Of a DNA stretch of 64,000 nucleotides, positions 1 through 9,843 are shown one piece after another. Source of the stretch: Symsagittifera roscoffensis (taxonomy: Eukaryota; Xenacoelomorpha; Acoela; Convolutidae); assembly GCF_963678635.1 (NCBI RefSeq), contig NC_087064.1, positions 55,002,338-55,066,337 of the forward strand. Reading direction: 5' to 3'. Within the stretch, counting starts at the first letter, position 1. Each line of letters begins with the position of its first letter. Under the pieces are notes generated by a model that was not told where the DNA came from, did not search any database, and worked only from the letters and a program-made list of their open reading frames with translations. The translations under genes and the position numbers were made by a program.

Positions 1-240
1 AGAGTGGTTTGCTTATTTTTGACCTGGAGGTTGTAAAGTTATAGTTAGAGATGTGCCTGGAGTTCTAGATTATTCGTCTAATTGATTCTTAGTTTGAGTT
101 AGAGAAAGTGGCGGATTGGATGAATCCTATTGGTCTATTTTGAACTAGAATTATTGCGTACTTGTGAGCATGTTATTTTGAAAAATGGAAATGAAAAATG
201 TTACGGAGGTTTCAAGATTGTGAAGTATAAAGTCTTAAAA
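1..240 (-). other. 3' untranslated part of LTR element copy 1
   Basis: This stretch follows the stop codon of the integrase C-terminal frame. It has no reading frame of note and no similarity I can see to the LTR at the right end of the element, so the 3' LTR probably starts further left. No clear polypurine tract was found. Confidence 0.5.
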
Positions 241-1197
241 TTACTTTTTAAATTCTACTTTCTTTAATATTTTAGATTGGGGGATGAACATTTTGTAGTT
301 TTTACGTGGTTGATTTCGGAGTCTTGTTGTTTTTCTATGTTTTGATTTGTCTATTTCTTCTTGGGGTATTATTTGTTCTGTCATTTTTCTATTTTTTCTT
401 TGCTTTTGGGATTCTTTATGGTCTAGATTTTTTGTAGTGTTTTTGGTAGCTGTTGGTTCTGTGTTTTGATTTTCGGTGGGGTTATCATTTTGTTCTGTAT
501 TTTTCAGATGTGGTTCGTTTTGAACTATTTTTAATCCTGTGAAGGAATATAATTGGGTTAATTCGCGGAGTGCGTATTCTTTTGGGTAATAAGGTAATAG
601 GTTGTTTCGGTGTTGAACGATTTCTTTTTTATTTGGGTCGGTAAGTTTATATGTGACATCAGTGGGTCTTGCAATTATTTGGTAGGGTCCTTTTCGGAGG
701 GGTTGTAATTTTTTAGAAATTCCTTTTTGAGTATTAAAATTAGGTATGAGAACAAATGTTCCAATTTTTAAATCGGAAGCTGGTGTAAAACGTGAATTGA
801 TTTGTTCATTTATGTTTTGTCTTTGTAATAACTTTTTTGTTATTTTTTGGTAAATTTCATTGTGTTTCTTATCTCTATTTAAAATCCATTTGGTGTGTGT
901 ACCGGATGCTAATTTAAGAATTTGTGGGTGATGAAAATGATCTTCATCGTGTGTATGTAAAGGTAGGTTATAACAAATTGAGTCTTTATTTGGTTGACAA
1001 TAACCTTGTGCGTTTTTATGGGAATTTGCTGTAAACATTATTGGTTTGCGTGGCTTTTGGTTAAAAACCATTTCGTATGGTGACATTCCTAGTGTTGTCG
1101 TAATTTGTGAGTTATATGCTAAGGGAAATAATTTTACATCTGCTGACCATTCGGTATATTTTGTATCATTTCCGTTGATGATACATCTAAGATATTC
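241..1197 (-). CDS. pol: integrase C-terminal region (pol, last part)
   Basis: This frame carries the C-terminal end of the Ty3/gypsy integrase. It is open from about 1197; the first ATG is at 1086. Upstream of that ATG the residues still continue the integrase core, so translation should not start there. A GPY/F-type motif (KGPYQI) followed by a short beta-rich stretch sits at about 130 residues after the ATG, as in gypsy integrases; the last 100 residues are a low-complexity Asn/Thr/Lys tail. It overlaps the end of the main pol frame by 11 bases in another frame. The break falls in a T4 run just after the catalytic glutamate, which suggests an indel or a sequencing error rather than a separate gene. 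Confidence 0.8.
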   Translation of the reverse strand, partial: EYLRCIINGNDTKYTEWSADVKLFPLAYNSQITTTLGMSPYEMVFNQKPRKPIMFTANSHKNAQGYCQPNKDSICYNLPLHTHDEDHFHHPQILKLASGTHTKWILNRDKKHNEIYQKITKKLLQRQNINEQINSRFTPASDLKIGTFVLIPNFNTQKGISKKLQPLRKGPYQIIARPTDVTYKLTDPNKKEIVQHRNNLLPYYPKEYALRELTQLYSFTGLKIVQNEPHLKNTEQNDNPTENQNTEPTATKNTTKNLDHKESQKQRKNRKMTEQIIPQEEIDKSKHRKTTRLRNQPRKNYKMFIPQSKILKKVEFKK

Positions 1198-4100
1198 TTA
1201 AAAGTGAACGGTTCATACCTTCGACTAAGCCGTTTGTCCAAGGTGCATGAGATGTACGTGGTTTGTGTTTGATGTTGTATAAATGACATAGTGTTATTAT
1301 TTCATTATTTATGAATTCTGTACCATTGTCTGTGACTAAAATTTCTGGTAGTCCAAATTTTGCTATCCAGTGTTCATAAAGTGTTGTATATGCGTAATAA
1401 GCATTACAATGTGGTACTGGGTTAAGTGCTACATAGTGTGTGAATGCGTCAACAATTACCATAATGTAGGAGTTTCCTTCTGATGAGGGTGAAATTGGGC
1501 CTTTAGTATCAAATGAGATACGGTGATTAAAGTACAGACTTTGTCCTTTAAAATCTTGTTTTTGTGCTATTTGTTTTTGATTTGGGTAAGGTTTATTTAG
1601 TTGACATACTATACAATCATTGCATAGTACTTTTATCCAAATTGGTGCATTTGGGAAGTAAAAATTTTGTATAAAATTTGAATATGTTTTTTCTGATCCA
1701 GAGTGTCCTTTAATATTTTGTGTATGTGAAATATTAAAAGCGATGAGAATCATACTTAAAGGAAGACAGGGGACTATGTATTCGTTTAAGTTGTATTCTA
1801 AAAGGTCTGTAGTTTCATTGATTGTAGTGTTGTTAAATTTACGAAAGTATCTGAGGAGTGTTTTGTTTCCTAGAATGGTTGAATCTGCTTTGACAGGTTT
1901 AGTTTTATATTTGTGCCATGATTTTAGTTGTCGAATTATTGGGTCAAGATTTTGGTATTGTTTTAGTGTTGAAATTGTAATTGTTTCTGTTGGAGGGAGA
2001 AAAATGTTTTCAATTTCGAATTTAGATAAGGGTATTGTATCTAATGGGTCATGAAGGTCAAAAACTTGATTTATTGTGTATTTTGAATCATTTGTTTGTG
2101 GTCCTGATAAATTTATTTTATCAGTTAAATTTTCTTTTTCTATTAGTGGAAAATGGTCTTTTTTAGTTTGGTGTTGTTTTGTTCGTTTTTGTTGGGTATT
2201 ATTTTTTATCCATTGGGAATATGGAATTGGTTTAAAAGTTGATGTTCCAAGTAGGTCAACTTCATAATGATTATTTTGACAATCTAAATAAAGTGGGAAA
2301 TGTTGTAAATTATTTATTTGTGATTGTTCAATATCAGTTTTCACTGCATATTTGCATTCTAATCGGGGTGATGTTTCGTTTTCTGCAAGGTAGAATTTTA
2401 TGTTTTTGGGTATTTCAACTGTCGTTTTTCGTGTAAGTAATTCAGGTGGTGTATTTCGACTTAAGGTGTCTGGTAATGCAAGATTTTTTCCTGCAGTCCA
2501 AACTATATGTAAGTTTGGAAATTTCATTAGGATTAATTGAAATCTGTAAACTCGGTGGTTTGGATTAGACTTTTGTGTAAAAAGAAAAATGATTGGTTTG
2601 TGATCTGTGAATAGAACTGTGGGATGTTTTGATCCAAGTATCAGAAATTCATATTCTGTTAGTGTATATATTATGGCTGTACATTCTCTCATTAGAGTTG
2701 AGAGTCGTAGCTCTGCTTGAGTGAATAATCGGGAATTTGCTGATATCAGGTTCATTTTATTTGTACCATTATGTGATTGTAATAGTGCTGCGCCGATGCC
2801 AAAGTTCGAAGCATCGCACATTGCATAAAATGGTTGATCAGGGTCTGGAATTGTGTTTGAAATTTGTTCAGTTAAAAGTTTCTTTATTTCTTCGAATCGT
2901 GCTTGATGTTCTGTATTCCATTCAAAATTATTTTGTTGTCTAAGGATGTTGTAAAATGGTCGTAGATATAATTGCATTTTATAAACATATTTACTTAAAA
3001 AGTTTAACATTCCAAGGAATTCTTGGATTTTCTTTTTATTTGTTGGTGGTTGAAGTCTTTGAATAGCGTCAATGCGTGATTTCAGTGGAGTGATTGTTTT
3101 TCTTTCTATGTTATGTCCTAAGAATTTAACTCTTGTCAAAAAGAAGTGTGATTTATCGGGTGCTGCCTTCAGATTTTCGTTCTGAAGTATTTGGTGATAT
3201 TTTTCTAAAACATTGAACATTTCGTCTTTTGTTTGTGATTGCATAAAAACATCGTCTAGATAGGTGATTGCGTTTTTCTTGAGTATTAGTGGTCTAAAAA
3301 TTTTGCTCATAAAAGCTGAAAATGCTGCTGGTCCTATGGATATTCCATAGAATAAGCGGTTAAATTCATATTGTTGGTTTCCGATAACAAATTGTGTTAA
3401 ACGTCGTGATTGTTCATCTAGTGGCATTTGATTGTATGCACTATTCATGTCGGCGGTTGTGAAGTATTTGCCATTTATTTTTGTTAAAATAACTTGTATT
3501 GGTTCGATGGGCCAATTACATTTTGATTCATCTATGAGTGAATTGAGGTATCTAGCGTCGAGAACGATTTTTAATGATTCTCCTTTAGCTAGAATGATAA
3601 CGGGGTTGATGAATGTGTTGCCTTTTGGTTGTTCTTCTTTATTAACTGGTGATATAATATTGTACTGTTCTAAAATGTCGAGTAATCTGTTTACTTTATC
3701 ATGTAAGTGAATTGGTACTTTACTTGCTCTCTGTTTTTTGAAAACTGCGTCTGGTTTTAATGGGAGATGTAGTGATGAACTGATTTTGCCAACATCGAAT
3801 TTTGATGTTGCATAGACGGATGAATATTTAATTAGCTGTTTGGCTAACTTTTCGAATTCGTCTTGTGTTATTTGTGAATGTTGAAAATTAAACATTGTTA
3901 AAAATTTCTGTTGGTTCTCTGTGTAGTTACTTATGTTGAATGTAGGTTTGAAATATGGAGTTTTTGTGAAATAATCCGTATTTCTGTTTTCGTTACTTAT
4001 TATATTATTTATAGATAATTCTTCATTAAGAATTGTTGATTGGCAAATATCTAGTAATTGAAGTATATTATTTACGCGATAGGCTTTTTCGTGTATTGGT

Positions 4101-4762
4101 GATATTGTAGCGTTGGTTTCACAATATCCTAAAAGTCCTAAAGGTAATGTTACTTGGTAAGGTGTGTTGTTATAAACATGTAAGGAAATAATATCTGAAT
4201 TCGAATTTTTCAAATATTTTATTGAAGAGATTGTGATTTTGAAAAATTTATGAATAGGTTTGAATTCAAAATCTGACATATAAAATTTTTGTTTGTTTTG
4301 TTCTTTATCATATTGGTGAACTTGTTTGATTGAAAAATTATAGATGTTTCCTGATAGTGGTTTCAGGTGTTTTCTTTGTTGGTTAAATATTGGGTAGAAT
4401 TTTGAAAAGAATGGTGGTTGTTTATTTAATCTTTGAAAAAATGTTAAGGATGTTTCTTTTGTTTTTGTATATTTATCTTTGATTAATATTTTACTATTTA
4501 GGATGTTAATTGTTGGTATATACTTCGAAATAAATGGTATTCCAATGATATTATATTTAATATCAGTGATGTGGAATATTTGTTTAAATGGCTTATTTAA
4601 AATTTTGCTTTGTTCCATTGTTCTGGTGGGGAGGAGAAATAATTGAATTTTTCCGTAGTTTATCAATGTTGATCCTTGTGCTGTTGCTAGCTTACTAGAG
4701 GTTTCAAGAGGCGTTAGCTTTGGGTGTAAAGTTTTTATTTCATTCCATGTGCGAATGTTTTC
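1187..4762 (-). CDS. pol: Pol polyprotein: protease (C-terminal part), reverse transcriptase, RNase H, integrase
   Basis: The frame is open from 4762. The nominal first residue at 4666 is a TTG codon, so the true N-terminus comes from frameshifting or fusion with the gag frame. Numbering from 4666: the C-terminal half of the aspartic protease lies near residues 1-55 (NIIGIPF flap-like segment); reverse transcriptase has ADMNSAY (first catalytic Asp, about 405) and YLDD (about 466); RNase H starts at CDASNFG (about 616); integrase has the H-H-C-C zinc motif (HSG to CQLNK, about 985-1023) and a DDE triad in SFDTKG (about 1049), DNGTEF (about 1112) and VEGMN (about 1148), with the D35E spacing. 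The frame ends four residues after the last motif. No internal stop is present. Family assignment to Ty3/gypsy rests on domain order and the YLDD box. Confidence 0.93.
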   Translation of the reverse strand, partial: ENIRTWNEIKTLHPKLTPLETSSKLATAQGSTLINYGKIQLFLLPTRTMEQSKILNKPFKQIFHITDIKYNIIGIPFISKYIPTINILNSKILIKDKYTKTKETSLTFFQRLNKQPPFFSKFYPIFNQQRKHLKPLSGNIYNFSIKQVHQYDKEQNKQKFYMSDFEFKPIHKFFKITISSIKYLKNSNSDIISLHVYNNTPYQVTLPLGLLGYCETNATISPIHEKAYRVNNILQLLDICQSTILNEELSINNIISNENRNTDYFTKTPYFKPTFNISNYTENQQKFLTMFNFQHSQITQDEFEKLAKQLIKYSSVYATSKFDVGKISSSLHLPLKPDAVFKKQRASKVPIHLHDKVNRLLDILEQYNIISPVNKEEQPKGNTFINPVIILAKGESLKIVLDARYLNSLIDESKCNWPIEPIQVILTKINGKYFTTADMNSAYNQMPLDEQSRRLTQFVIGNQQYEFNRLFYGISIGPAAFSAFMSKIFRPLILKKNAITYLDDVFMQSQTKDEMFNVLEKYHQILQNENLKAAPDKSHFFLTRVKFLGHNIERKTITPLKSRIDAIQRLQPPTNKKKIQEFLGMLNFLSKYVYKMQLYLRPFYNILRQQNNFEWNTEHQARFEEIKKLLTEQISNTIPDPDQPFYAMCDASNFGIGAALLQSHNGTNKMNLISANSRLFTQAELRLSTLMRECTAIIYTLTEYEFLILGSKHPTVLFTDHKPIIFLFTQKSNPNHRVYRFQLILMKFPNLHIVWTAGKNLALPDTLSRNTPPELLTRKTTVEIPKNIKFYLAENETSPRLECKYAVKTDIEQSQINNLQHFPLYLDCQNNHYEVDLLGTSTFKPIPYSQWIKNNTQQKRTKQHQTKKDHFPLIEKENLTDKINLSGPQTNDSKYTINQVFDLHDPLDTIPLSKFEIENIFLPPTETITISTLKQYQNLDPIIRQLKSWHKYKTKPVKADSTILGNKTLLRYFRKFNNTTINETTDLLEYNLNEYIVPCLPLSMILIAFNISHTQNIKGHSGSEKTYSNFIQNFYFPNAPIWIKVLCNDCIVCQLNKPYPNQKQIAQKQDFKGQSLYFNHRISFDTKGPISPSSEGNSYIMVIVDAFTHYVALNPVPHCNAYYAYTTLYEHWIAKFGLPEILVTDNGTEFINNEIITLCHLYNIKHKPRTSHAPWTNGLVEGMNRSLLRIS

Positions 4763-7700
4763 TTATGTTTGATTCGGCTCCTGAATCAATTAAAAAATCT
4801 ATTTCAAGGTCTGGTGGTTGAAATTCTTTGTTTCTTGGGCTTTCTAAGAGAAATGGTATTGTCCAGATTTTTTCTTTGGGTTGTTCTTTTTGTATATTTT
4901 GGTAGATGTGGTTTGTATTTAAGCATTTTGTTTTGACATTTTGATTGGGTTGTTCTGTAGTATTTTTTGCATTTGTTTCTTGCGTTGTTGGTGTGGAATT
5001 TATGGGTGTAATGTAATAATTTTGAAGAAATTCTGATTGATTTTCATATATGTGTGATGAAAAAGGTTGTTCATATATGACAGATTCATAGTCATTTTCG
5101 ACTTTTATCATATTGATAGAAAGAGTGTTTTCTGTATCACTTTCTGAATCTGATGATGTACAATTTATTTGATTGAGTTGTAATGTATCAGTTACTGTGT
5201 CATCAATACCTGGGGGGTCTGATGTTGTTTCTGGGTTAGCTTGTACTTGATTGATTTGTCTTTGATGTTTAGGTGTACTGCTTCTATGACGATTATTAGA
5301 GTTATTATAGTGATTATTATTCCGGTGTGGTGATTGGGAATAATTTCTATAACGGTTACTATAACTTGAATGTCGATTTTGTGAATTATTTCGCGATCGA
5401 TTTTGATAATTGCTGTTTGGTCTGTTATAGTTCGATCTATTATATGAATTATTCCTTGATCGATTGTTCGGGTAATTCTGGTTTCGGTTGTTTGAATAAC
5501 TTCTATTTCGATTATAGGAGTAGTTTCTATTCCTATTGTATGATGAATTTCGTGATTGGTTGTTTGGATAGTAATTATTTCTTGATTGGGAATTTGATCT
5601 AGAAACAAATCGTTGTGTATTTGAATTTGATCTGGAGTAGTTTCTACTATTCGGTCTATTGTAGTGATTTTGTGATGAATTTTGCGTGTTTCTTCGTTCT
5701 GGTGATCTTCCTCTATAACTTGAGTTATATGGGGATTGATTTCTTGTATAACTTGTATTGTTCGGAAGTGGCTTTCCTGAACTGTTATTGCTGTATACAT
5801 TTTTGTTTGGTAGATTTTGATCTTTTTTCATGTATTGATAGAATGATTTATTTGGTTCTTTGTATTTTTGAGGTTTATTTTGACTATCTTGCTGTTTTTG
5901 TCTACATTCGGAAATACTATGTCCGTATCGTCGGCAATAATTACACCATTTTTTGAAAGATGGTTTGCCTTTAAAGTTTGGGTTCTTTTCGTAAATATTA
6001 AGTATTTCAGTGATTTTTTCGACGAGGTCTGTCTCTGATTCCTGTATATTGTTTATATTAGTGGAAGTCGTTTCAATTTTGTTAACGTATTGTAATTTCA
6101 GATTTTCCGTTTCTTCTAGTTTCATCGTGATTTCTGCTTGTTCTAGTTTGTCTACTAGTTTTCTAAAATCTAAATCGGGTTCTCGAATTGAAGAAGGATG
6201 GGATGCTCTCTTTTTTATTGCTATTTTCCTTAATTGTGGTGTTAAGGTCATCATTAAGATTTCTGTCATCTTTGTGTTTTTATAGTCGTGTGTATTTAGT
6301 GAATATGCTTTTCGAACTAGTGTTTCGATTCTTACTGCTAACTGTTTGATGGTTTCGTTTGGTAATCTGCGAATTTCATTACATAAAACTCTTTGTTGTT
6401 GTTTGTTTCTTTCAGAGTCAAACATTTTTGAAAATTCTTGTGTAAATCTTTTCCAGTTTGATTTTATTTCTAGAGGTAGTACTGAAAACCATTTTTGGGC
6501 TGCGCCATCTAAGGTTGTTTGTATCAACGCTGTGCGTCGATGTATCCAGTTTTGATGTAGTGGCGTATTAATTGGTTCAGGTCCAATGTTTAAAATCAGG
6601 TTTGCTGTTACTGCATTTAAATAATCTTCTACAGAGTATTCAGGGTCTGTTCCTGTGAAAACCATTAAAGGTTTGTTTGATGTTATTGATGATCCACCCA
6701 TTAGGTATGGATTCATTGTCATTTGTAATGATTCTGCTGCATTTGGCATTTGAGAAAAATTTGAAAGTTGGTTTCTTGTTATTTCATGTTGTTGGAGATA
6801 ATATGGGAGTGGTATTTCATTCTGCATTTGTGATGGTTGATACGAGTGTGCAGTCATTGGATTTTGTTGTTGAATTGGTTGAAAAGATTGTGTATTAATT
6901 AGATTTTGTTGTTGAATTGGTTGTTGATGTTGTGCATCTATTGGTTGTGGGGAAAAATTTCTATGATTTGTACGTGTTCTCTGTATTCCTTGTCTACGAT
7001 ATTCTTGAGTAGTTGGTGCAAATATATCTGGTTGTAAAAAATCATCATCTGAGGATAAATAATCCATTTGATAAGATGTTTGCTTTTTATTTTTATTTTG
7101 TTGAAAAAATGGATAATTTTCACTGCGATCCTGTGGAGGATTTGGTTGAAAATTTTTGGAATTATATTGGGCCGTTGGGTTATCCCAGTTTCGAGGTTTT
7201 GTATATTGATTAAAATTTCTTTGTGGTTGATAATTTGTTTTTGACGGATGTGTATAATTATAATTATGGTCTGCAAAGTTGTTTCTAGTGAATGTTTTGC
7301 GTGTCTTTGATGGTATTGTCATGGGTCTGTATGTTTGGTAATCCATATGTGAATATTTTGGAGCAACCGAAGGTTTAACGGTTGATTGTAAGGTTACTTG
7401 TGTTTGTGAAGGATTTGTATTTCTTGGTGTTGTTAAATTCGGGCGTATTGGTGAAATACTTTGTTGTGTAGTTGTTGTGTGTACAATTTCTTCTCTTATG
7501 AAGTGTGATGGTGTCTGGATATCTTGTTGAGTAAGATTCCTAGTTCCATTGAGGTTTTCGTTGTGTATGACTGTAGAGTTTAAACTATTATTTTGTGTAT
7601 CGGGTAAAAATGTATTATAATTTAATGGTGTTGCATCAATTGTTAATGGTATTACTCTTACATAATCTCTTATGTAAGATATTGTACCTATTGCTTGACT

Positions 7701-8162
7701 TGAGATTGATTGTGGAAAGTTTATAAATGCGGGATGAGACCATTCGGGGTCCCAAACATAATCTGATTGTTCTGTGATAGCGGTATCATCGTTCGAATTT
7801 TGGGGTCTAAAATTTTTTCTTGCTTGTGCAATTAAATCAATATTGTGTGTGAAATAATCTATTATGAACCATGCCAAAATTTTTTGTAAATCGTGTTTGG
7901 TATGTTGTGAAACGTCGTCTTTCGTGAAATTTTCTTTAATGATGTTTAAATAACTAGAGAGTAGTGTGATTTCATGTCGTACTCTTAAATGTTTTGATTT
8001 TTCTGTCGGTGAGACATTTGTTAATGGGAGTTCATTTTCTAATATCGAAATATAACTATATATTATTGCGAAAACTTCATTGGTGAAAATGGAGTTTGCT
8101 CTTTGTGAGTTATGGTATTGGATGCTTTTTATATATTCTGAAAAATTTTTGATAATTCTAAG
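4740..8162 (-). CDS. gag: Gag: capsid, zinc knuckle, Arg/Asn/Ser tail, protease active site
   Basis: This frame is open from 8162 although the first usual start lies further in (a TTG at 7877 and no early ATG). Counting from 7877, a Gln/Pro/Asn-rich region fills residues 1-390, a Retrotrans_gag-like capsid domain 400-600 (GAAQKWFSVLP inside), a CCHC zinc knuckle (CNYCRRYGHSISEC) 643-656, and a 170-residue Arg/Asn/Ser/Tyr repeat tail after it. The last residues contain the retroviral-type aspartic protease active site DSGAESN, then the frame stops at 4740 while the rest of the protease continues in the +1 frame. The homologous second copy shows that this frame was continuous with the two upstream gag frames. 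Confidence 0.9.
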   Translation of the reverse strand, partial: LRIIKNFSEYIKSIQYHNSQRANSIFTNEVFAIIYSYISILENELPLTNVSPTEKSKHLRVRHEITLLSSYLNIIKENFTKDDVSQHTKHDLQKILAWFIIDYFTHNIDLIAQARKNFRPQNSNDDTAITEQSDYVWDPEWSHPAFINFPQSISSQAIGTISYIRDYVRVIPLTIDATPLNYNTFLPDTQNNSLNSTVIHNENLNGTRNLTQQDIQTPSHFIREEIVHTTTTQQSISPIRPNLTTPRNTNPSQTQVTLQSTVKPSVAPKYSHMDYQTYRPMTIPSKTRKTFTRNNFADHNYNYTHPSKTNYQPQRNFNQYTKPRNWDNPTAQYNSKNFQPNPPQDRSENYPFFQQNKNKKQTSYQMDYLSSDDDFLQPDIFAPTTQEYRRQGIQRTRTNHRNFSPQPIDAQHQQPIQQQNLINTQSFQPIQQQNPMTAHSYQPSQMQNEIPLPYYLQQHEITRNQLSNFSQMPNAAESLQMTMNPYLMGGSSITSNKPLMVFTGTDPEYSVEDYLNAVTANLILNIGPEPINTPLHQNWIHRRTALIQTTLDGAAQKWFSVLPLEIKSNWKRFTQEFSKMFDSERNKQQQRVLCNEIRRLPNETIKQLAVRIETLVRKAYSLNTHDYKNTKMTEILMMTLTPQLRKIAIKKRASHPSSIREPDLDFRKLVDKLEQAEITMKLEETENLKLQYVNKIETTSTNINNIQESETDLVEKITEILNIYEKNPNFKGKPSFKKWCNYCRRYGHSISECRQKQQDSQNKPQKYKEPNKSFYQYMKKDQNLPNKNVYSNNSSGKPLPNNTSYTRNQSPYNSSYRGRSPERRNTQNSSQNHYNRPNSRNYSRSNSNTQRFVSRSNSQSRNNYYPNNQSRNSSYNRNRNYSYNRNRSYSNNRNQNYPNNRSRNNSYNRSNYNRPNSNYQNRSRNNSQNRHSSYSNRYRNYSQSPHRNNNHYNNSNNRHRSSTPKHQRQINQVQANPETTSDPPGIDDTVTDTLQLNQINCTSSDSESDTENTLSINMIKVENDYESVIYEQPFSSHIYENQSEFLQNYYITPINSTPTTQETNAKNTTEQPNQNVKTKCLNTNHIYQNIQKEQPKEKIWTIPFLLESPRNKEFQPPDLEIDFLIDSGAESNIRKHSHME

Positions 8163-8467
8163 TCAAGATCGTCTGTTTGAATAGTATATGTTCTATTATT
8201 GTGGTTTGGGGAAGTGAATTCTATAGAGTAGATTCCATACTGTTGTGTTATGTTGCATATATCTTTTAGATAGTGATCTATGATTTGTCTTTTGATTTTT
8301 ACATCGGGGAACTCTGTTTTACATGGACTGATTCCGGGTTCAAATAAATTTACAAGTAAATTTTGACAAAATATGTGTTGTCCTCTATCAGTATCTGCAT
8401 CTACTATAAAGGGAAAGATTTCATCATCATCTGGAGTTTCGTCACCTGGGGTGTGCGTTGAACTCAT
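8129..8467 (-). CDS. Gag N-terminal region, middle piece (frame-shifted)
   Basis: A 112-codon frame with an acidic start and a conserved-looking middle (FPFIVDADTD, DHYLKDI). It overlaps the upstream frame by 26 bases and the gag frame by 34 bases. I do not recognise a domain. In the inverted second copy (50736-51150) the homologous residues follow in the same frame as the preceding piece and lead into the capsid-region frame, apart from later stop codons. I infer that this is not a separate gene but a stretch of gag displaced by one indel at each end, at an A6 run (8466-8471) and an A5T5 run (about 8135-8145). The ATG at 8467 may be fortuitous. Confidence 0.7.
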   Translation of the reverse strand: MSSTHTPGDETPDDDEIFPFIVDADTDRGQHIFCQNLLVNLFEPGISPCKTEFPDVKIKRQIIDHYLKDICNITQQYGIYSIEFTSPNHNNRTYTIQTDDLDLELSKIFQNI

Positions 8468-8909
8468 TTTTTCGTTCGATGACTGTTAATATGTAATTAT
8501 TAATGTGTCGAATTGGTTGATTCCAATTGTATAGATGTACTGGTTTGTGTTTGTACTGTTTTTTTATTCTTCTTTTTCCTCTTTGTGATGAATTTGAAGT
8601 TGTTTCTGAGTCAGAAAAATATAATTGATCGTGAAGTGGGCAATTTTTATCTATTGATTCTTTTAGTTTGTAAAGTTCGTCTAAACTGTTGGTTTCTGAT
8701 TCTGAAAATGCGTTTCGATTTTTTGAAAATCTTTTTCGTGTTATTTGTCTTTGTTTAGTTATTATTTTCCTCTTTAGTGTTTGTCGTTTTGTTCGAATGT
8801 ATCCAACTGTTTGTGTATGAGGTGTGATTACAAGGTCGTATTTTTTGTTATCTATTTCACAATTGTGTAAAACGATTGTTTGTTTATTTCCTAGGTTTTT
8901 AAATGACAT
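8442..8909 (-). CDS. Gag N-terminal region, first piece with start codon
   Basis: A 155-codon frame beginning with an ATG at 8909; it is the first long frame after the untranslated leader and the likely translation start of the gag polyprotein. It is basic (Lys/Arg clusters at about residues 40-65 and 110-118), with an acidic Ser-rich stretch between. No known domain is recognised. Its last third (HLYNWN, ILTVIER) is matched in the second copy at 50742-50815. There the reading frame runs on without a break into the equivalent of the next piece, so the stop at 8442 is probably the product of an indel in the A6 run just before it. Confidence 0.75.
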   Translation of the reverse strand: MSFKNLGNKQTIVLHNCEIDNKKYDLVITPHTQTVGYIRTKRQTLKRKIITKQRQITRKRFSKNRNAFSESETNSLDELYKLKESIDKNCPLHDQLYFSDSETTSNSSQRGKRRIKKQYKHKPVHLYNWNQPIRHINNYILTVIERKNEFNAHPR

Positions 8910-9843
8910 AAGGTTTAGGATGACGGATGCAAAAAGTTGTTAAGTGAATTCTAATTACTTAAACTGTTAGTCCTTACGATTTTTTTTTGGTTAGCTTAAC
9001 CTGGGTCTATTTGTTCAGAGTTGGAGAGAAAAGTATATCGATTCCGAAGAATGATTTTTACTTTCTCGTGAATAGTATAAGCTAAGGTGTTAACTTACTT
9101 AATCTTACTTAGGGGTAGTGATTGTGTTCAAGGGTTGGAGAATAGTAAATCGATCCACAAGGTTCAGGTATAATTAGAACGCGAGTAGTTCGTTAGATAC
9201 TATTTTAAACTTACTAAGTCTAAGATTTATCCTGGGTCTGGTAAGAGGGGGGGTCAAGTGAAGGATGAATAACCGAAGTTCTTCACTGTTTATCCTAATT
9301 TGAATGATTAGTTTTGTTTAAAAATTTCTATTAGTCCTGGGTTTTTAGAAAGGGTTGGATAGTGAATCGACGTTTGAGGTCGTTAGACACTAATTAAGTG
9401 GGTGGGGGAGAACAAAGTTGTTCTGTTTGATCCAAGGATAAGCCTTGACGATCAAGTTTGAAATTTAATTAAGTAGAAAATGATTTAAGATCCAAGGATA
9501 AGCCTTGATGATCTGATTTTAGAATTAAGTGAATTTAAGTTTTAATAAAATTTTAAATTTGTGTAAAGGAAAGATTTAGTGTTTCGATGATATTAGTGAG
9601 TTGATGATTGCTGTTATGTTTTAGGTGATGAAGCTGGAACAACAGGATGATTTATGATTACTAACCATTTATTGTCATGCTACTAATTTTTATTTTTATT
9701 TTTCAATAAATATTTTTCAAACATGTTTTGTATAATACTGCAGAGTTTTAGGAAAACGATTTTAGATCTTTTTATCAATCGTTATTGTATAATATTAATT
9801 TTGTTTAGCGCCTGAAATGATTCTGAAGAGTAACTTCAAGGTT
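8910..9843 (-). other. untranslated leader of LTR element with repeated hairpins
   Basis: No long frame is present. Two near-identical hairpin units with CCAAGG / CCTTG arms lie at about 9420-9446 and 9489-9515, and both are matched in the second copy at 50036-50061 and 50101-50125. A looser block beginning CTGGGT and followed by a GTTGGA segment recurs at about 9000, 9229 and 9333. Position and structure would fit packaging or dimerisation signals, which is inference. Confidence 0.6.

Noticed and set aside
1743-3710. several plus-strand frames across the pol region
   Set aside because: They are antisense readings of pol with Phe/Val/Leu-rich composition and no start or splice context.
5192-5800. 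202-codon minus-strand frame overlapping gag
   Set aside because: It is the shifted reading of the Arg/Asn/Ser repeat tail; its Ile/Thr-rich composition follows from the repeat, and the zinc-knuckle frame is the real one.
8442-8471. programmed -1 shift at an A6 run between the first two gag pieces
   Set aside because: The run resembles a slippery site, but the second piece is in the +1 frame and a -1 shift meets a stop at once; an indel explains the data better.
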